Source: Fimbriiglobus ruber
GTDB lineage: Bacteria; Planctomycetota; Planctomycetia; Gemmatales; Gemmataceae
Assembly (NCBI RefSeq): GCF_002197845.1
Contig: NZ_NIDE01000005.1
Span: forward strand, 496,001-560,000
Direction: 5' to 3'
DNA length: 64,000 nt
Shown here: positions 7,318 to 16,116 of the stretch, in pieces
How positions within the stretch are numbered: the stretch's first letter is position 1
Layout: every line of letters begins with the position of its first letter
The notes under the pieces: model-generated
The model's input: the letters and a program-made list of their open reading frames with translations, nothing else
Database searches by the model: none
What the model was told of the DNA's origin: nothing
Program-made: the position numbers and the translations under genes

Positions 7318-7896
7318 GTGAAGCGTTCCAAGGCAATTACTCTCACGATGCTTGCCGGCACTGCCGTAGCGCTGGGTGGGTGCAACGAGGACGAGAAGCC
7401 CCGGTTCGTGAAGGACGAGAAGGCGTGCGCTGAGCAACTCGGTGATGCCGATGGCTGCCACACTGCCGCCGAGCAGGCCAAGAAGGATTTCGAGGAGGCT
7501 GCCCCGAAATACGAAAACCAGAAGGAGTGCGCCGCCCAGTTCGGGGGCTGCCAGCGGATCGAACGCGACGGGACGAGTTGGTTCGTCCCCATGATGACCG
7601 GGTTCCTGATCCGCCGAATGGCGGATAGCACCCAGTATCGTGTGCAACCGGCCTGCGCCAACGGAGACCAGCTTTACGCAAACGGTTGCGGCCCTGTCCG
7701 GTCGGGGCATGGATTTTACTACTACCGGCCCTACACCTACGCGGGACGGTACTCCAGCGGCTCTTATGAGCCCGAGCCGACATACACGAGTTCTTGGACC
7801 GAGGGAAAGGTAGTGGCCTCGCGAGCCTCGATGGGCTCGGCAGCAATCGCCCGCGGCGGATTCGGTGGTAGCGCCGTCGGAGAAGCGGGGGAGTAA
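7318..7896 (+). CDS. ygiB: DUF1190/YgiB-like lipoprotein (192 aa)
   Basis: The N-terminus KRSKAITLTMLAGTAVALGG followed by C is a lipoprotein signal with the lipid-attachment cysteine at about residue 22. The mature part has the paired cysteine pattern of DUF1190 (KACAEQLGDADGCHTAAEQA, later KECAAQFGGC), and the tail is Gly/Ser/Tyr-rich. It ends exactly where the ygiC-like gene begins, the gene pair known from E. coli. GTG start with GAGAGGTGAG upstream. The role of the pair is not firmly known; an envelope function is likely. Confidence 0.82.
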   Translation: MKRSKAITLTMLAGTAVALGGCNEDEKPRFVKDEKACAEQLGDADGCHTAAEQAKKDFEEAAPKYENQKECAAQFGGCQRIERDGTSWFVPMMTGFLIRRMADSTQYRVQPACANGDQLYANGCGPVRSGHGFYYYRPYTYAGRYSSGSYEPEPTYTSSWTEGKVVASRASMGSAAIARGGFGGSAVGEAGE

Positions 7897-9011
7897 TGCG
7901 GAGGGTCGCAACAGAGCCTCGGCTGGGATGGCAACGAATCGTCGAAGCCTACGGGTTCGAACACCACAGCTTATCGAGCGACGAAGAGCCGGTGAATTAC
8001 TGGAACGAGGCAGCGTACTACGAGCTTACGCCCGAGGAAGTCAACCGGATCGAATACGCCACGAACCAGCTTGAGCAGATGTGCCTGCACCTGGTGGACG
8101 CGGTGATCGACGAGAACCTGTTCGACCGGCTGCACATCACGCCCTACGCCGCCGATCTCGTTCGCCGGAGCTGGGAACGATTCGACCGGAGCCTCTACGG
8201 ACGGTTCGACCTGTCTCTCGGGGCAGACGGCTCTCTGAAGATGCTGGAGTACAACGCCGATACCCCGACGTCCCTGTTCGAGGCTTCGGTTGCCCAATGG
8301 CAGTGGCTCCAAGACAGATTCCCTGAGCATGACCAGTTCAACTCGATCCATGAGCGGCTGATTGAGGCGTGGAAGGGCCAGGCCGGTCTTGTCCACTTTG
8401 CATCGCTTGCGGACAGCGAAAGCGTTGTCACGACCGCGTACCTCGAAGACACCGCGAAGCAGGCGGGACTGGAAACTTGTTTCCTGACGATGCAGGACAT
8501 AGGCTGGGACGGTCGGTTCGTTGATCTACAGGGCCGAGAGATCACGAAACTTTTCAAGCTCTACCCGTGGGAATGGCTGCTGACCGACGAGTTCGGATCT
8601 CGCGTCCAAGAGTGCGGCACGCAATTCATCGAGCCGGCGTGGAAAATGGTGCTGTCGAACAAGGCGATGTTGCCGCTGCTCCATGAGTTGTTTCCCCGGA
8701 ACAAATACCTGCTCGGGGCATCTGACTACGAGCCGGTCGGGGTCGATTACGTCCGCAAGCCGGTGCTGGGCCGCGAGGGGAACAACGTCCGTGTGGTCAA
8801 GGGCGGCCGCACGGCGCTGGAAACCGCTGGGGATTACGACTGGAAGTACGTGTACCAGGAGTACCACGAAACGATGACGTTCGATGGCGTGACGCCGATC
8901 ATCGGTAGCTGGACGGTCAACGGGCAAGCCGCCGGAATCGGCATTCGGGAGGACCACGGAATCACGACGAATCTTGCCCGCTTCGTTCCACACCGGATCG
9001 CGCGGCCATGA
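7896..9011 (+). CDS. ygiC: Glutathionylspermidine synthase-like ATP-grasp protein, YgiC family (371 aa)
   Basis: Family features in order: N-terminal VNYWNEAAYYELTPEEV, a central GSLKMLEYNADTPTSLFEAS with the metal- and substrate-binding EYNADTPT, YPWEWL, EPAWKMVLSNKAMLPLL, and a C-terminal VRKPVLGREGNNVRVV that supplies ATP contacts. The fold joins a carboxylate to an amine using ATP, but YgiC proteins lack the amidase domain of true Gsp synthase and their substrate is unknown. It is coupled to the ygiB-like gene and overlaps the next gene (ATGA). Confidence 0.88.
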   Translation: MRRVATEPRLGWQRIVEAYGFEHHSLSSDEEPVNYWNEAAYYELTPEEVNRIEYATNQLEQMCLHLVDAVIDENLFDRLHITPYAADLVRRSWERFDRSLYGRFDLSLGADGSLKMLEYNADTPTSLFEASVAQWQWLQDRFPEHDQFNSIHERLIEAWKGQAGLVHFASLADSESVVTTAYLEDTAKQAGLETCFLTMQDIGWDGRFVDLQGREITKLFKLYPWEWLLTDEFGSRVQECGTQFIEPAWKMVLSNKAMLPLLHELFPRNKYLLGASDYEPVGVDYVRKPVLGREGNNVRVVKGGRTALETAGDYDWKYVYQEYHETMTFDGVTPIIGSWTVNGQAAGIGIREDHGITTNLARFVPHRIARP

Positions 9012-9232
9012 CCGCTCTGGACAGCGAAATCGTCTTCTATGCCTTCAGATACTGCCTGGGGCGTCAGACGTATGCGGTTAGTACGTGTGCGGATTACCTC
9101 GTGGATCGGTGGGGGGAGCTTCAGGAAAGGGATAGGGAGTTGATCGTGAAGGAGATCAGGAAAGCGATTGGTGAGGGGAGGGCGGGTTGTGATGTGGAGC
9201 GATGGGAGAGGGTGCTGAAGCGGGCGGGGTAG
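9008..9232 (+). CDS. Conserved hypothetical protein of phage type (74 aa)
   Basis: The ATG overlaps the ygiC stop. The sequence EIVFYAFRYCLGRQTYAVS with a downstream ELIVKEIRKAIGEG is a pattern I know from phage and mobile-element hypothetical proteins; no function is assigned. It links the ygiBC pair to the phage-like modules and is followed after four bases by R3. Confidence 0.65.
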   Translation: MTALDSEIVFYAFRYCLGRQTYAVSTCADYLVDRWGELQERDRELIVKEIRKAIGEGRAGCDVERWERVLKRAG

Positions 9233-9236
9233 GTCT

Positions 9237-9327
9237 GGGCGTCGCCGCTTCGCGGCCGGTGCTTCCAGGACTCCGCCTTCGCTTCGGTCCCTGCGGGACA
9301 GCTTCGCTTCCTTCCACCACCTGACGC
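9237..9327 (+). repeat. R3, structured dispersed element, copy 3
   Basis: GGGCGTC ... ACCTGACGC with outer pairing 9239-9243/9323-9327. Hairpin GCCGC-TTC-GCGGC at 9244-9256 and hairpin GTCCC-TGC-GGGAC at 9287-9299. GGTG after the first hairpin can pair with CACC before the closing arm. At 91 nt it is the longest copy, with extra GCTTCGCTTCC-type sequence in the second half. Confidence 0.78.
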
Positions 9328-9658
9328 GGAGACTGGTTCGCCTACCCGGCTTTAAGCCACGCTTGTTCAGGGCTTCCCGGGTGTAAAGGACTCAAGGACG
9401 GCAACGATACCATCTGCCTCAGTCTTTACGATACCAACACCTTCAGCGAACCAGGATGTCGTGGTCTCGGTCTTGCCATCGACCTTCATGGAATATTCAA
9501 TCCTGACTGCCGTGAATGCCCCAGCAGGCGCTTCGACACGTTCGACGCCTCGCACCATCGAAGTGTGTTCTGGACCATCGGCCAATTTCCAGTTCCACCT
9601 GGCCCCAAGTTTGATCGGCATTTGAATCAGACATTTGGGCGGGTCGATTTTCATACTC

Positions 9659-9666
9659 GACACTTG
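9659..9666 (+). repeat. Left 8-bp target duplication of the ISKra4 element
   Basis: gacacttg, repeated at 11386-11393 directly outside the opposite end of the insertion sequence. Confidence 0.85.
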
Positions 9667-11385
9667 GGGTGAAGTCTCTCTGACGCTGTGAAATGCCGGG
9701 GTTTTTGGCCTTCGGGCCGCAAAACACACTGCGAGTCCTTTTTCGCTCCCGCGCCGACCGCCGGTTGTGCTTGAAAAGGTGCGGCGTTCCGACTCTCGTT
9801 GGGTTTACTACGACTCCTCGAGCGAAGGAACGCCGCATGACCCTTTCGATCCCCCTGACCCTCGTCATGGCCACCTACGGGGCTCCCTCCGAATCGGACA
9901 CGCCGGCCCACCTGGGCCGATCCTTCGATGATCTGTGTACCGCGTCCGAGGGACAACTCCGGGCTCTCGTCAACGCCTTCCGGTCGGAACCCGTCACGCC
10001 GACACGAACCCTTCAGTTCGAGCAGGATGTCCAGGCCGCACTCCGCGAGTTGGGCCGGCACGTTGTCCACTACACCTACAACCACGTCGAACCGGCCGCC
10101 GTCGCCGATCAGCCCACGCACGCCCAGTTCGAGTGCGAGCGGTACACGCGGGTCCACACGAAAACGCCGCAGAACGTGTGGACCGTGTTCGGCCAAATCG
10201 TCGTCCGGCGAGTCGGCTACCGGCCGTCGCAGGCGGGTGAGCCGATGATCTTCCCGCTGGCCCACCGGTTCGGGTTGGTCCACGGGGCGAGCCCGGCCCT
10301 GGCGGCCCGGGCGTGCCAGCTCCTGGCCGAGGCCGGGACGAATCAGCAACGGGTTCTGGACCGGTTGCGGACGGACCACGGGGTCGGTTGGGGGGTCAAG
10401 AAACTGCGGCAGGTGAGCCAAGCCGTGTCGGACGAGATGGCCGAATACCGACACGATGCCCAGGTCGAACAACTCCTGACCTGGCTGGCCGCGGCGGGCG
10501 AATCGACCGGCCGGCACAAGCCGGTCGTGTGCGTCGGTCGGGACGGGATCACGCTCCGCCTGCGAGCGAAACGCGGGAGCCTATACGAGGTGGCCAGCAC
10601 GGGCACGATCAGCGTGTACGACCGCCGGGCGCGGCGGCTGGGGACGGTGTACCTGGCGTACACGCCCGAATCCGGCCAGCCGACGATGAGCCGCGCGTTG
10701 ACGGCCGTCATCCGCGATGTCCTCACCCGGTGGGACGGCCCGGTCCCTCGGTGGTGCTACGTGACGGACGCCGGGGACAACGAGACGGGGTATTACGACG
10801 ACGCCCTCCAGGGGATGACGCACCCGCGGACCCGACAGGTCGTCGAGTGGGTCCGGGTGGTCGATTACTACCACGCGAGCGAGCGGGTGTGGACGTTGGC
10901 GAACGCGTTGTTTGGCGGCGACCGGGAGGCCGCAGGGTGGGCGAAGAAGATGCTGAAGTGGATGCTCCAACCGGGCGGGGTGAACCGGGTGCTGCACTCG
11001 GCCGCGGCATTCCGGGTGGCCCGGACGCTGCCCCGGGTCCAGAGGACGGAGTACGACCGCGCGTACGCGTACCTGCGGAATCGGATGGGACACATGGACT
11101 ATGCGAGGTATCGACGGGTGGGCGTTCCGTTGGGTAGTGGGGTGACCGAGGCGGCGTGCAAGACGGTGTTCACTCAGCGGCTCAAGCTCAGCGGAATGCG
11201 GTGGACGAAGGACGGGGCGCAGACGGTCTTGAACCTGCGGGTGATCCTCCTGAGCGGGATCTGGGAGGTCGTGTATCAGCGGGTCTTGGCCGCGCGGCCG
11301 CAGCCCACAGTCGGGGGTTACGGCGCTTCGGAGCCAAACGAGATAGGAATCGCCGCGTAATCAGCACGTGAGAGAGACTTCAACC
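9667..11385 (+). mobile_element. Complete ISKra4-family insertion sequence, 1719 bp
   Basis: Left end GGGTGAAGTCTCTCT, right end (reverse complement) GGTTGAAGTCTCTCT; the match continues imperfectly to GCTG. The 8-bp duplication gacacttg flanks it on both sides. It carries one full-length transposase on the plus strand, opposite to the gene it interrupts. The clean ends and exact duplication point to recent insertion. Confidence 0.9.
9837..11360 (+). CDS. ISKra4-type transposase (507 aa)
   Basis: Core motifs of the ISKra4 family are visible: YVTDAGDNE (first Asp), VVDYYHASERVW (second Asp with the DYYHASE motif) and GVPLGSGVTEAACKTVF (third acidic residue). The upstream region has FGQIVVRRVGYR and a region resembling a zinc-free DNA-binding domain. 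The chosen ATG has AAGGAA upstream; an earlier ATG at 9693 would start within the element's terminal region. The frame is complete, so the element is probably able to move. Confidence 0.93.
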   Translation: MTLSIPLTLVMATYGAPSESDTPAHLGRSFDDLCTASEGQLRALVNAFRSEPVTPTRTLQFEQDVQAALRELGRHVVHYTYNHVEPAAVADQPTHAQFECERYTRVHTKTPQNVWTVFGQIVVRRVGYRPSQAGEPMIFPLAHRFGLVHGASPALAARACQLLAEAGTNQQRVLDRLRTDHGVGWGVKKLRQVSQAVSDEMAEYRHDAQVEQLLTWLAAAGESTGRHKPVVCVGRDGITLRLRAKRGSLYEVASTGTISVYDRRARRLGTVYLAYTPESGQPTMSRALTAVIRDVLTRWDGPVPRWCYVTDAGDNETGYYDDALQGMTHPRTRQVVEWVRVVDYYHASERVWTLANALFGGDREAAGWAKKMLKWMLQPGGVNRVLHSAAAFRVARTLPRVQRTEYDRAYAYLRNRMGHMDYARYRRVGVPLGSGVTEAACKTVFTQRLKLSGMRWTKDGAQTVLNLRVILLSGIWEVVYQRVLAARPQPTVGGYGASEPNEIGIAA

Positions 11386-11393
11386 GACACTTG
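11386..11393 (+). repeat. Right 8-bp target duplication of the ISKra4 element
   Basis: Copy of gacacttg (9659-9666). One copy is needed to rebuild the reading frame of the interrupted secreted protein. Confidence 0.85.
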
Positions 11394-11801
11394 TGTAAAG
11401 AATACGCCCTTGTCCGAAACCAGAAAGGTGCCGACGGGGACTTCCTTCGTCTTCCCCTCGACGGACTCAATGCTGCTGACAATGACTTCTTTCGCGCCAT
11501 TTTGATCCTTAACGGAGCTAACGAAGTAGGTACTCTTCTCGATCGTTTTCCGCCCATCTACAGTTCGCTCGTACCGTTTGACCCATTTATCCCCCACCTT
11601 GGTCGGGAAGTAGATTGGATGCTCTTTATTCACTGGATCGGCTAACGCAACAGCGCCCAAAAGCACCGCAACAGTGACGCCAGTAGTGAGTAGCCGAATC
11701 ATGTTTTGCCCTCTCCGAGAATCGACGGATCGAATCTAAAAAGGATTGTGGGAAACAGTCTATCTTCAGTTACAAAGGGCAAACCCACCGGAGGAAGCTG
11801 T

Positions 11802-12905
11802 TTATTCGTCAGGCGGAAAGAGCGACCAAGCCCATCCACAGCACATAGGCCCAGGGTCGTACACGAATGAGCGATCCCTTCGCTGAACCGCCGCATCGAG
11901 TTGATCCAGATTATCGATCCACATGCGTCGTTCACGACTCGTCGCCAACACCACGTCCGCCTCGGTCCGCGCCTCCTCGAACTGGCCCAACGCAAGCCGA
12001 GCAGCGGCACGAAATGCTGGCACTTCTGGGCTTTGATAACTGTAAACGCCGCGGGGTGACGACCACGCTGTCGCGATCGCGAGTACGAGTTCAGGAGACC
12101 TGCGCTGACACGCGAAGGTCGCCGCGTCGAGTGCGTAGGCAGCTGGAACCCACCCTGCGTCGCTATCCACCTGCTCAAGCGGATATTTCGCGGCCAAATG
12201 AAGTGCCGCGAGCGCGTCTGCCGTTCTTCCCTGATCTCGGTAGTAGCGGGCAAGATACCAGTAGTGGATGAACGCGGGGTGGTGGTCGATCCAGGACCGG
12301 AAACGGCCCTCAGCGGCAGCAACCTCCGTTGGCGGTGCGAACACAGCCAACGCCATTTGGGGCCGCCACCAATCCGGATGCGCGAGAGCCGAGGCCTCGC
12401 ACTCTGCAATCGCATCAGTCCGCCGTCCCAGTGACTTCAAGTAGCTAATCTTCTGATTCCTATGCCATAAATTTGCCGGTGATGCCTGTATTCGCCGGTT
12501 GTAGGCCGCAAGTCTCGCCCGCACTAGGTCTTCGCCGACGATGGGTACAACTGAAGGGGTTACCCTTGGGAGGTTCAAAACCCTTCCCGACGCTTCCCAT
12601 CCTTCGTGTTCGGAGAAGTGGTAACTGACTCCCGAACCGCCCCTGCCCGCGTGAATTATCAGGACATCGTTCGAGTAATACAACTGATAGCCGGGATATG
12701 CAGACGGCACCGTGGGTAAATAGTTCGGGACGAGTTCTTCAAGATCGTATGGTAGCATCCCGTTGAGGGCCCGGTAATCGCAAATAGCCTGGACTATGTG
12801 TTGGTGACGCTCGGCAAGGCAATCGGAGGGCACATGCCATACGAGGAGCCACAGAACGAGAGAGACTGCGGAAAGGGTGCCGATGACAAGAATCCCGCGC
12901 TTCAT
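11802..12905 (-). CDS. Membrane-anchored protein with TPR-like C-terminal half (367 aa)
   Basis: The start at 12905 has GGGGGAG upstream and gives an N-terminal membrane anchor (RGILVIGTLSAVSLVLWLLV). A pilin-like stretch follows (DYRALNGMLPYDLEELVPNYLPTVP), as in many planctomycete secreted proteins. From about residue 150 helices repeat with a TPR-like spacing (RNQKISYLKSLGRRTDAIAE, then HYWYLARYYRDQGRTADALA). Probably an envelope protein of unknown role. Transcribed away from the plus-strand genes at 13084. Confidence 0.6.
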   Translation of the reverse strand: MKRGILVIGTLSAVSLVLWLLVWHVPSDCLAERHQHIVQAICDYRALNGMLPYDLEELVPNYLPTVPSAYPGYQLYYSNDVLIIHAGRGGSGVSYHFSEHEGWEASGRVLNLPRVTPSVVPIVGEDLVRARLAAYNRRIQASPANLWHRNQKISYLKSLGRRTDAIAECEASALAHPDWWRPQMALAVFAPPTEVAAAEGRFRSWIDHHPAFIHYWYLARYYRDQGRTADALAALHLAAKYPLEQVDSDAGWVPAAYALDAATFACQRRSPELVLAIATAWSSPRGVYSYQSPEVPAFRAAARLALGQFEEARTEADVVLATSRERRMWIDNLDQLDAAVQRRDRSFVYDPGPMCCGWAWSLFPPDE

Positions 12906-13083
12906 TGGCTCCCCCGTCGACTGACCCTGGAATTGAGCAGCAAATTCGTCTGTTTTAAAACTCATCTCGACCCAGGCCACGATGCTATCAGATCCGGTGT
13001 TCTGAAGCGATCCCGCAGTTGCCATCCTAAAGTAACGGTGCTACTGTTCGGCCCAGGCCCGGAGGCTTGGAAAGAGAGGGGGA

Positions 13084-13272
13084 GTGATTGACCGAAAGCG
13101 AGCAGAAACGATTCAGGGTCTTCTGGACCGGATCATCTCCGAATTTGGCGGGAATGGCGTTGCCACGCTGGTTATCCGCGATCTGGACGATCCGAATCGC
13201 GGGATTATTTTCACAACCGACGATTTCGATGCGGTTTACGCCTTCATGCGAGCAAAAGGATTCCGGCAGTGA
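13084..13272 (+). CDS. Small hypothetical protein (62 aa)
   Basis: GTG start with GAGAGGGG upstream; the stop overlaps the start of the PLD nuclease gene (GTGA at 13269), which supports the frame. The pattern VATLVIRDLDDPNRGIIFTT then DFDAVYAFMRAKGF suggests a small alpha/beta protein. No family is recognised. It probably forms a two-gene operon with the nuclease. Confidence 0.5.
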   Translation: MIDRKRAETIQGLLDRIISEFGGNGVATLVIRDLDDPNRGIIFTTDDFDAVYAFMRAKGFRQ

Positions 13273-13772
13273 CCCGCCTCTTCCTCTTCCTCGCCCTCAT
13301 CCTTCTCGCTTCCCCGGCGTTGGCCGATCCGTCGATCCAGGTTGCATTCTCCCCTCACGCGGGAGCCACTGAGGCCGTGACCCAGGTCATTTCGGAATCG
13401 AAACGAACGGTCCACGTGGCGGCCTACGGATTCACATCAAAACCCATCGCACAGGCCCTCGTCGAGGCCCACCAGCGCGGCGTCGAGATCGAGGTGGTGT
13501 TGGACAAGAGCAATGCGTCAGCCCGGTATTCGGAGGCAGGGGAAATCGCCCAAGCAGGCATTCCGGTCAGGATCGACTACCGGTACGCGATCATGCACGA
13601 CAAGTTTGTGGTCGTGGACGGAGTGACGGTGGAAACGGGGTCGTTCAACTACACCGCGGCGGCTGACGAGCGTAATGCGGAGAACGTGCTGGTCCTGCGG
13701 GACGCTCCCCAGGTCTCTGGAGCGTATGAAGCAAACTGGGAGAAGCTTTGGGCGGAGAGCGAGGGGAAGTAA
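13269..13772 (+). CDS. Secreted phospholipase D-family nuclease, Nuc type (167 aa)
   Basis: An N-terminal signal peptide (RLFLFLALILLASPALA) is followed by a single PLD catalytic motif H-x-K-x4-D-x6-G-S-x-N (H110, K112, D117, GSFN 124-127). Single-motif enzymes of this length act as dimeric endonucleases, like Nuc of plasmid pKM101. The signal peptide places it in the periplasm or outside. The GTG start is fixed by overlap with the upstream stop. It is a common cargo gene on conjugative elements, in keeping with the relaxase at 28-31 kb. Confidence 0.85.
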   Translation: MTRLFLFLALILLASPALADPSIQVAFSPHAGATEAVTQVISESKRTVHVAAYGFTSKPIAQALVEAHQRGVEIEVVLDKSNASARYSEAGEIAQAGIPVRIDYRYAIMHDKFVVVDGVTVETGSFNYTAAADERNAENVLVLRDAPQVSGAYEANWEKLWAESEGK

Positions 13773-13800
13773 TCGTCAGGTCTTTGAACTGGGGCTCATT

Positions 13801-14349
13801 TCAAGGGAACGGCCTTCGATACCGGTTCAGCGACAGCCTCTCTAATCGCTGGAATGAAGCAACGTCTGCTTCTTCGGGAGATTTTGGACCGAGTGGGATA
13901 AGACGTAGCGTATCGGATATTAGCTCGACTCCGAATAAAGCCATTTTACGATCGCTTGAACATGTGGATGCACCTGCGACGTGCAAAAGCCCCGTCATCG
14001 TATAACCGGACATTACCAGAATTGGCGAATGGAATCGGAATTCCCCGCGGCCGACCATCAGGTCGTCTTGATGGACTGCGTATTTCGATGCCGAGAAGGT
14101 GATTAAGACTGCGTCTTCGAGAGTATCGATCGGCGCTTCGTGAAATTCCGGCAGGCGAGAAAAGCGAATCCGGCTGAGTTCGGCCTCATCCGGCAGTTGA
14201 GAAGTGATCACACCCTCCTGCTCAACCGAACAGAGCACCCATGTTCCGTCGAGGTGGAATCTTGGAGAGGCAGGTTCCCGAGACGAAAGAAAGCAAAGGG
14301 GCAGCAGAATCGAACCAAGCAAAACGAACAGGCTACTTCGTCCATGCAT
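13801..14349 (-). CDS. Planctomycete secreted protein, TIGR03067-like (182 aa)
   Basis: ATG 14349 gives a signal sequence (SSLFVLLGSILLPLCFLSS) followed by LDGTWVLCSVEQEG, the opening typical of a family abundant in planctomycetes (TIGR03067). The rest is beta-rich (DAVLITFSASKYAVHQDD, RGEFRFHSPILVMSGY). Longer readings upstream lack a signal and overlap the gene at 14511. The family assignment rests on the short opening motif only. Confidence 0.55.
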   Translation of the reverse strand: MHGRSSLFVLLGSILLPLCFLSSREPASPRFHLDGTWVLCSVEQEGVITSQLPDEAELSRIRFSRLPEFHEAPIDTLEDAVLITFSASKYAVHQDDLMVGRGEFRFHSPILVMSGYTMTGLLHVAGASTCSSDRKMALFGVELISDTLRLIPLGPKSPEEADVASFQRLERLSLNRYRRPFP

Positions 14350-14510
14350 GAGGCAGATCTCCGTCGCGCGGTTATCTTCCAGATGGTATCCGGAACGGAC
14401 TGTCAATGCCTCCTTGAAATTCCATAAACGGCCCCAAGCCTTGCCTTCGTTCATCCGTGAAATGGCATTCAGAAGTTGCGTCCAGCTATGAGGCATAGTA
14501 AGCAACGGAC

Positions 14511-15053
14511 ATGACCCCATCTCCCAAGGACATCGCCAACGCTGACCGTCGTTCTGAAATCGCCGGACGACAAAATGCCGAGTACGAGCAGGCCCGGACC
14601 TTCGTGGAATCCGTCCTCGGTCCCGGATTCGTCCCAGTAGGCCGGCATTATCTGGTTGACCACGACGAGGAGGAACGAGCGCGTAAGTCAGGCGGCAGGA
14701 TGGCATCCGCGGCCACGGTCATCACGGCCGAGAAGGACGGCGTTCGGCGCCACGTTGCGGTGATCGGGGACGAGACCAGGGAATGCGCCTCGTACGAAGA
14801 AGGATTCGGGGTGATGCTGACCGAACCCGACCCGACGAGGGGATTCACCCACAAGGGACAGTGGTGCCGGGTGAATCGGTACTCGCTTTACTGGGCGGGC
14901 TACGAACCTGGATATACACCACGAACGGCCGAACAACTCGCCACCGCTCGCGAGAAGAGGGAAGCGAAGGCGGTGGAGCGTGAGGCAGAGGGCAATCTCT
15001 TCGCGGACGCCGTTCGGGAGGAAGGGTTTATTCCGAAACGGAGAGGGAGATGA
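14511..15053 (+). CDS. Hypothetical protein (180 aa), phage-module style
   Basis: Divergent from the secreted protein at 13801-14349. Contains RHYLVDHDEEERARKSGGRM and a C-terminal basic helix (ATAREKREAKAVEREAEG). No domain is recognised. Base composition and codon choice are similar to the other phage-like plus-strand genes. A ribosome binding site is not obvious upstream of ATG 14511 (TAAGCAACGGAC). Confidence 0.5.
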   Translation: MTPSPKDIANADRRSEIAGRQNAEYEQARTFVESVLGPGFVPVGRHYLVDHDEEERARKSGGRMASAATVITAEKDGVRRHVAVIGDETRECASYEEGFGVMLTEPDPTRGFTHKGQWCRVNRYSLYWAGYEPGYTPRTAEQLATAREKREAKAVEREAEGNLFADAVREEGFIPKRRGR

Positions 15054-15198
15054 GTCGCTACCCTCGTCAGAATAATCAGAAATTGAGCTTTTGCACCGCG
15101 CTCGTTAACTAAAATCACCTGATGTGTGTGAAGAATTTGCCCCGGATACGGTTCTCGCCCTGGACTCCTCCGCAATTTATTGCTGCTTGCCACGCGAA

Positions 15199-15507
15199 AT
15201 GATCGATTACAAAAAGGCGAAGGACTGCGCTGTCCTCCTCCAGGGGTTGGCGGAACCGACCCGGCTTCGGATCATCGAAATGCTTCTCATGGGAAAGAAG
15301 AATGTGACCGAACTAGCCCGTGATCTGAAAACCGAGATTGTCAACGTCTCCCTCCATCTCAGAGTGCTCCGCGATGCCGGACTCGTTTTAAACGAAAAGC
15401 ACGGCCGGCAGGTTGAATACTCACTCCACCCGGATTACTTCCCAGATCCTGAAGCGGCTTCCGCGGACTTCGGCTGGTGCCGGATCGAGATTTACGCGGA
15501 GGAATGA
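15199..15507 (+). CDS. ArsR-family transcriptional regulator, first of a tandem pair (102 aa)
   Basis: Winged-helix fold: LAEPTRLRIIEMLLMGKKNV (helix), TELARDLKTEIVNVSLHLRVL (recognition helix region), DAGLVLNEKHGRQVEYSLHP (wing). The C-terminal DFGWCRIEIY is shared in form with its neighbour (DLGVYRVVLP). No CxC metal site of the classical ArsR kind is seen. ATG 15199 is preferred over earlier in-frame codons because it starts the conserved fold. A target gene is not evident. Confidence 0.85.
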   Translation: MIDYKKAKDCAVLLQGLAEPTRLRIIEMLLMGKKNVTELARDLKTEIVNVSLHLRVLRDAGLVLNEKHGRQVEYSLHPDYFPDPEAASADFGWCRIEIYAEE

Positions 15508-15703
15508 GTCGCGTCGAACTTCGAAGAGGGGTACGAGACGAAGTGGAAGAGACGGCGATTGATCAAAAGGGTTCGAAAGTACCGGCTGCGAACTGCTTTG
15601 AAAATAGAAGGAATCGTCATTTCGGCCTGCAACTTGCTCTTTTTGAGCGATCTCCCCGCACAGACTTTTATACCTCACTAGGCGACACAGGAATTTGCTC
15701 GAA

Positions 15704-16012
15704 ATGAGTGATTTTAAACAGGCGGAGAAGTGTGCCGAAAGACTTAGCGCACTCGCGGAACCGAATCGCATGCGTATTATCGATGCCCTCCGCACCGGAA
15801 GCAGGACCGTCACCGAATTGGCCATGCTTTTAAAATCGGAGATCGTCAACGTGAGCCACCACTTGAAGATACTCCGTCTCGCTGGCTTGGTCGAAGCCAA
15901 GAAATTCGGGCGGTTTATGGAATACGCACTGTCATCCGAATGGACTTCGGATAAGGGGGCGGTCTCCGTGGATCTCGGGGTGTATCGTGTAGTGCTTCCG
16001 GCGGTGGAGTAG
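15704..16012 (+). CDS. ArsR-family regulator, second of the tandem pair (102 aa)
   Basis: Paralogue of the gene at 15199: the same length, SALAEPNRMRIIDALRTGSR for the first helices, and EIVNVSHHLKILRLAGLVEA for the recognition helix, matching EIVNVSLHLRVLRDAGLVLN. The two genes are 196 bp apart and each follows an A/T-rich leader. They may bind as a heterodimer or regulate each other; this is inference. Confidence 0.85.
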   Translation: MSDFKQAEKCAERLSALAEPNRMRIIDALRTGSRTVTELAMLLKSEIVNVSHHLKILRLAGLVEAKKFGRFMEYALSSEWTSDKGAVSVDLGVYRVVLPAVE

Positions 16013-16116
16013 TTCCAAACAACCGATTAAGGTTTTATTCGGGTACCAGTAAAGAGAGAATGCGGTCTTTCGCCTTGGCGAATCTGGTTTAAACACGACT
16101 TGGGTTGCACTACGCC

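Larger units (their letters stand above)
9367..11702 (-). pseudogene. Secreted hypothetical protein split by ISKra4 element
   Basis: The N-terminal part runs from ATG 11702 to 11386, the C-terminal part from 9658 to the stop at 9367. Removing the insertion sequence and one copy of gacacttg joins ...GVFFTQV to SSMKIDPPKC... in frame, giving 202 aa. It starts with a signal peptide (MIRLLTTGVTVAVLLGAVAL) and continues as a beta-rich periplasmic protein (PTKVGDKWVKRYERTVDG, later ARWNWKLADGPEH, AVRIEYSMKVDGK). The family is not recognised with confidence. The insertion removes the second half, so the allele is presumably null. Confidence 0.85.
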
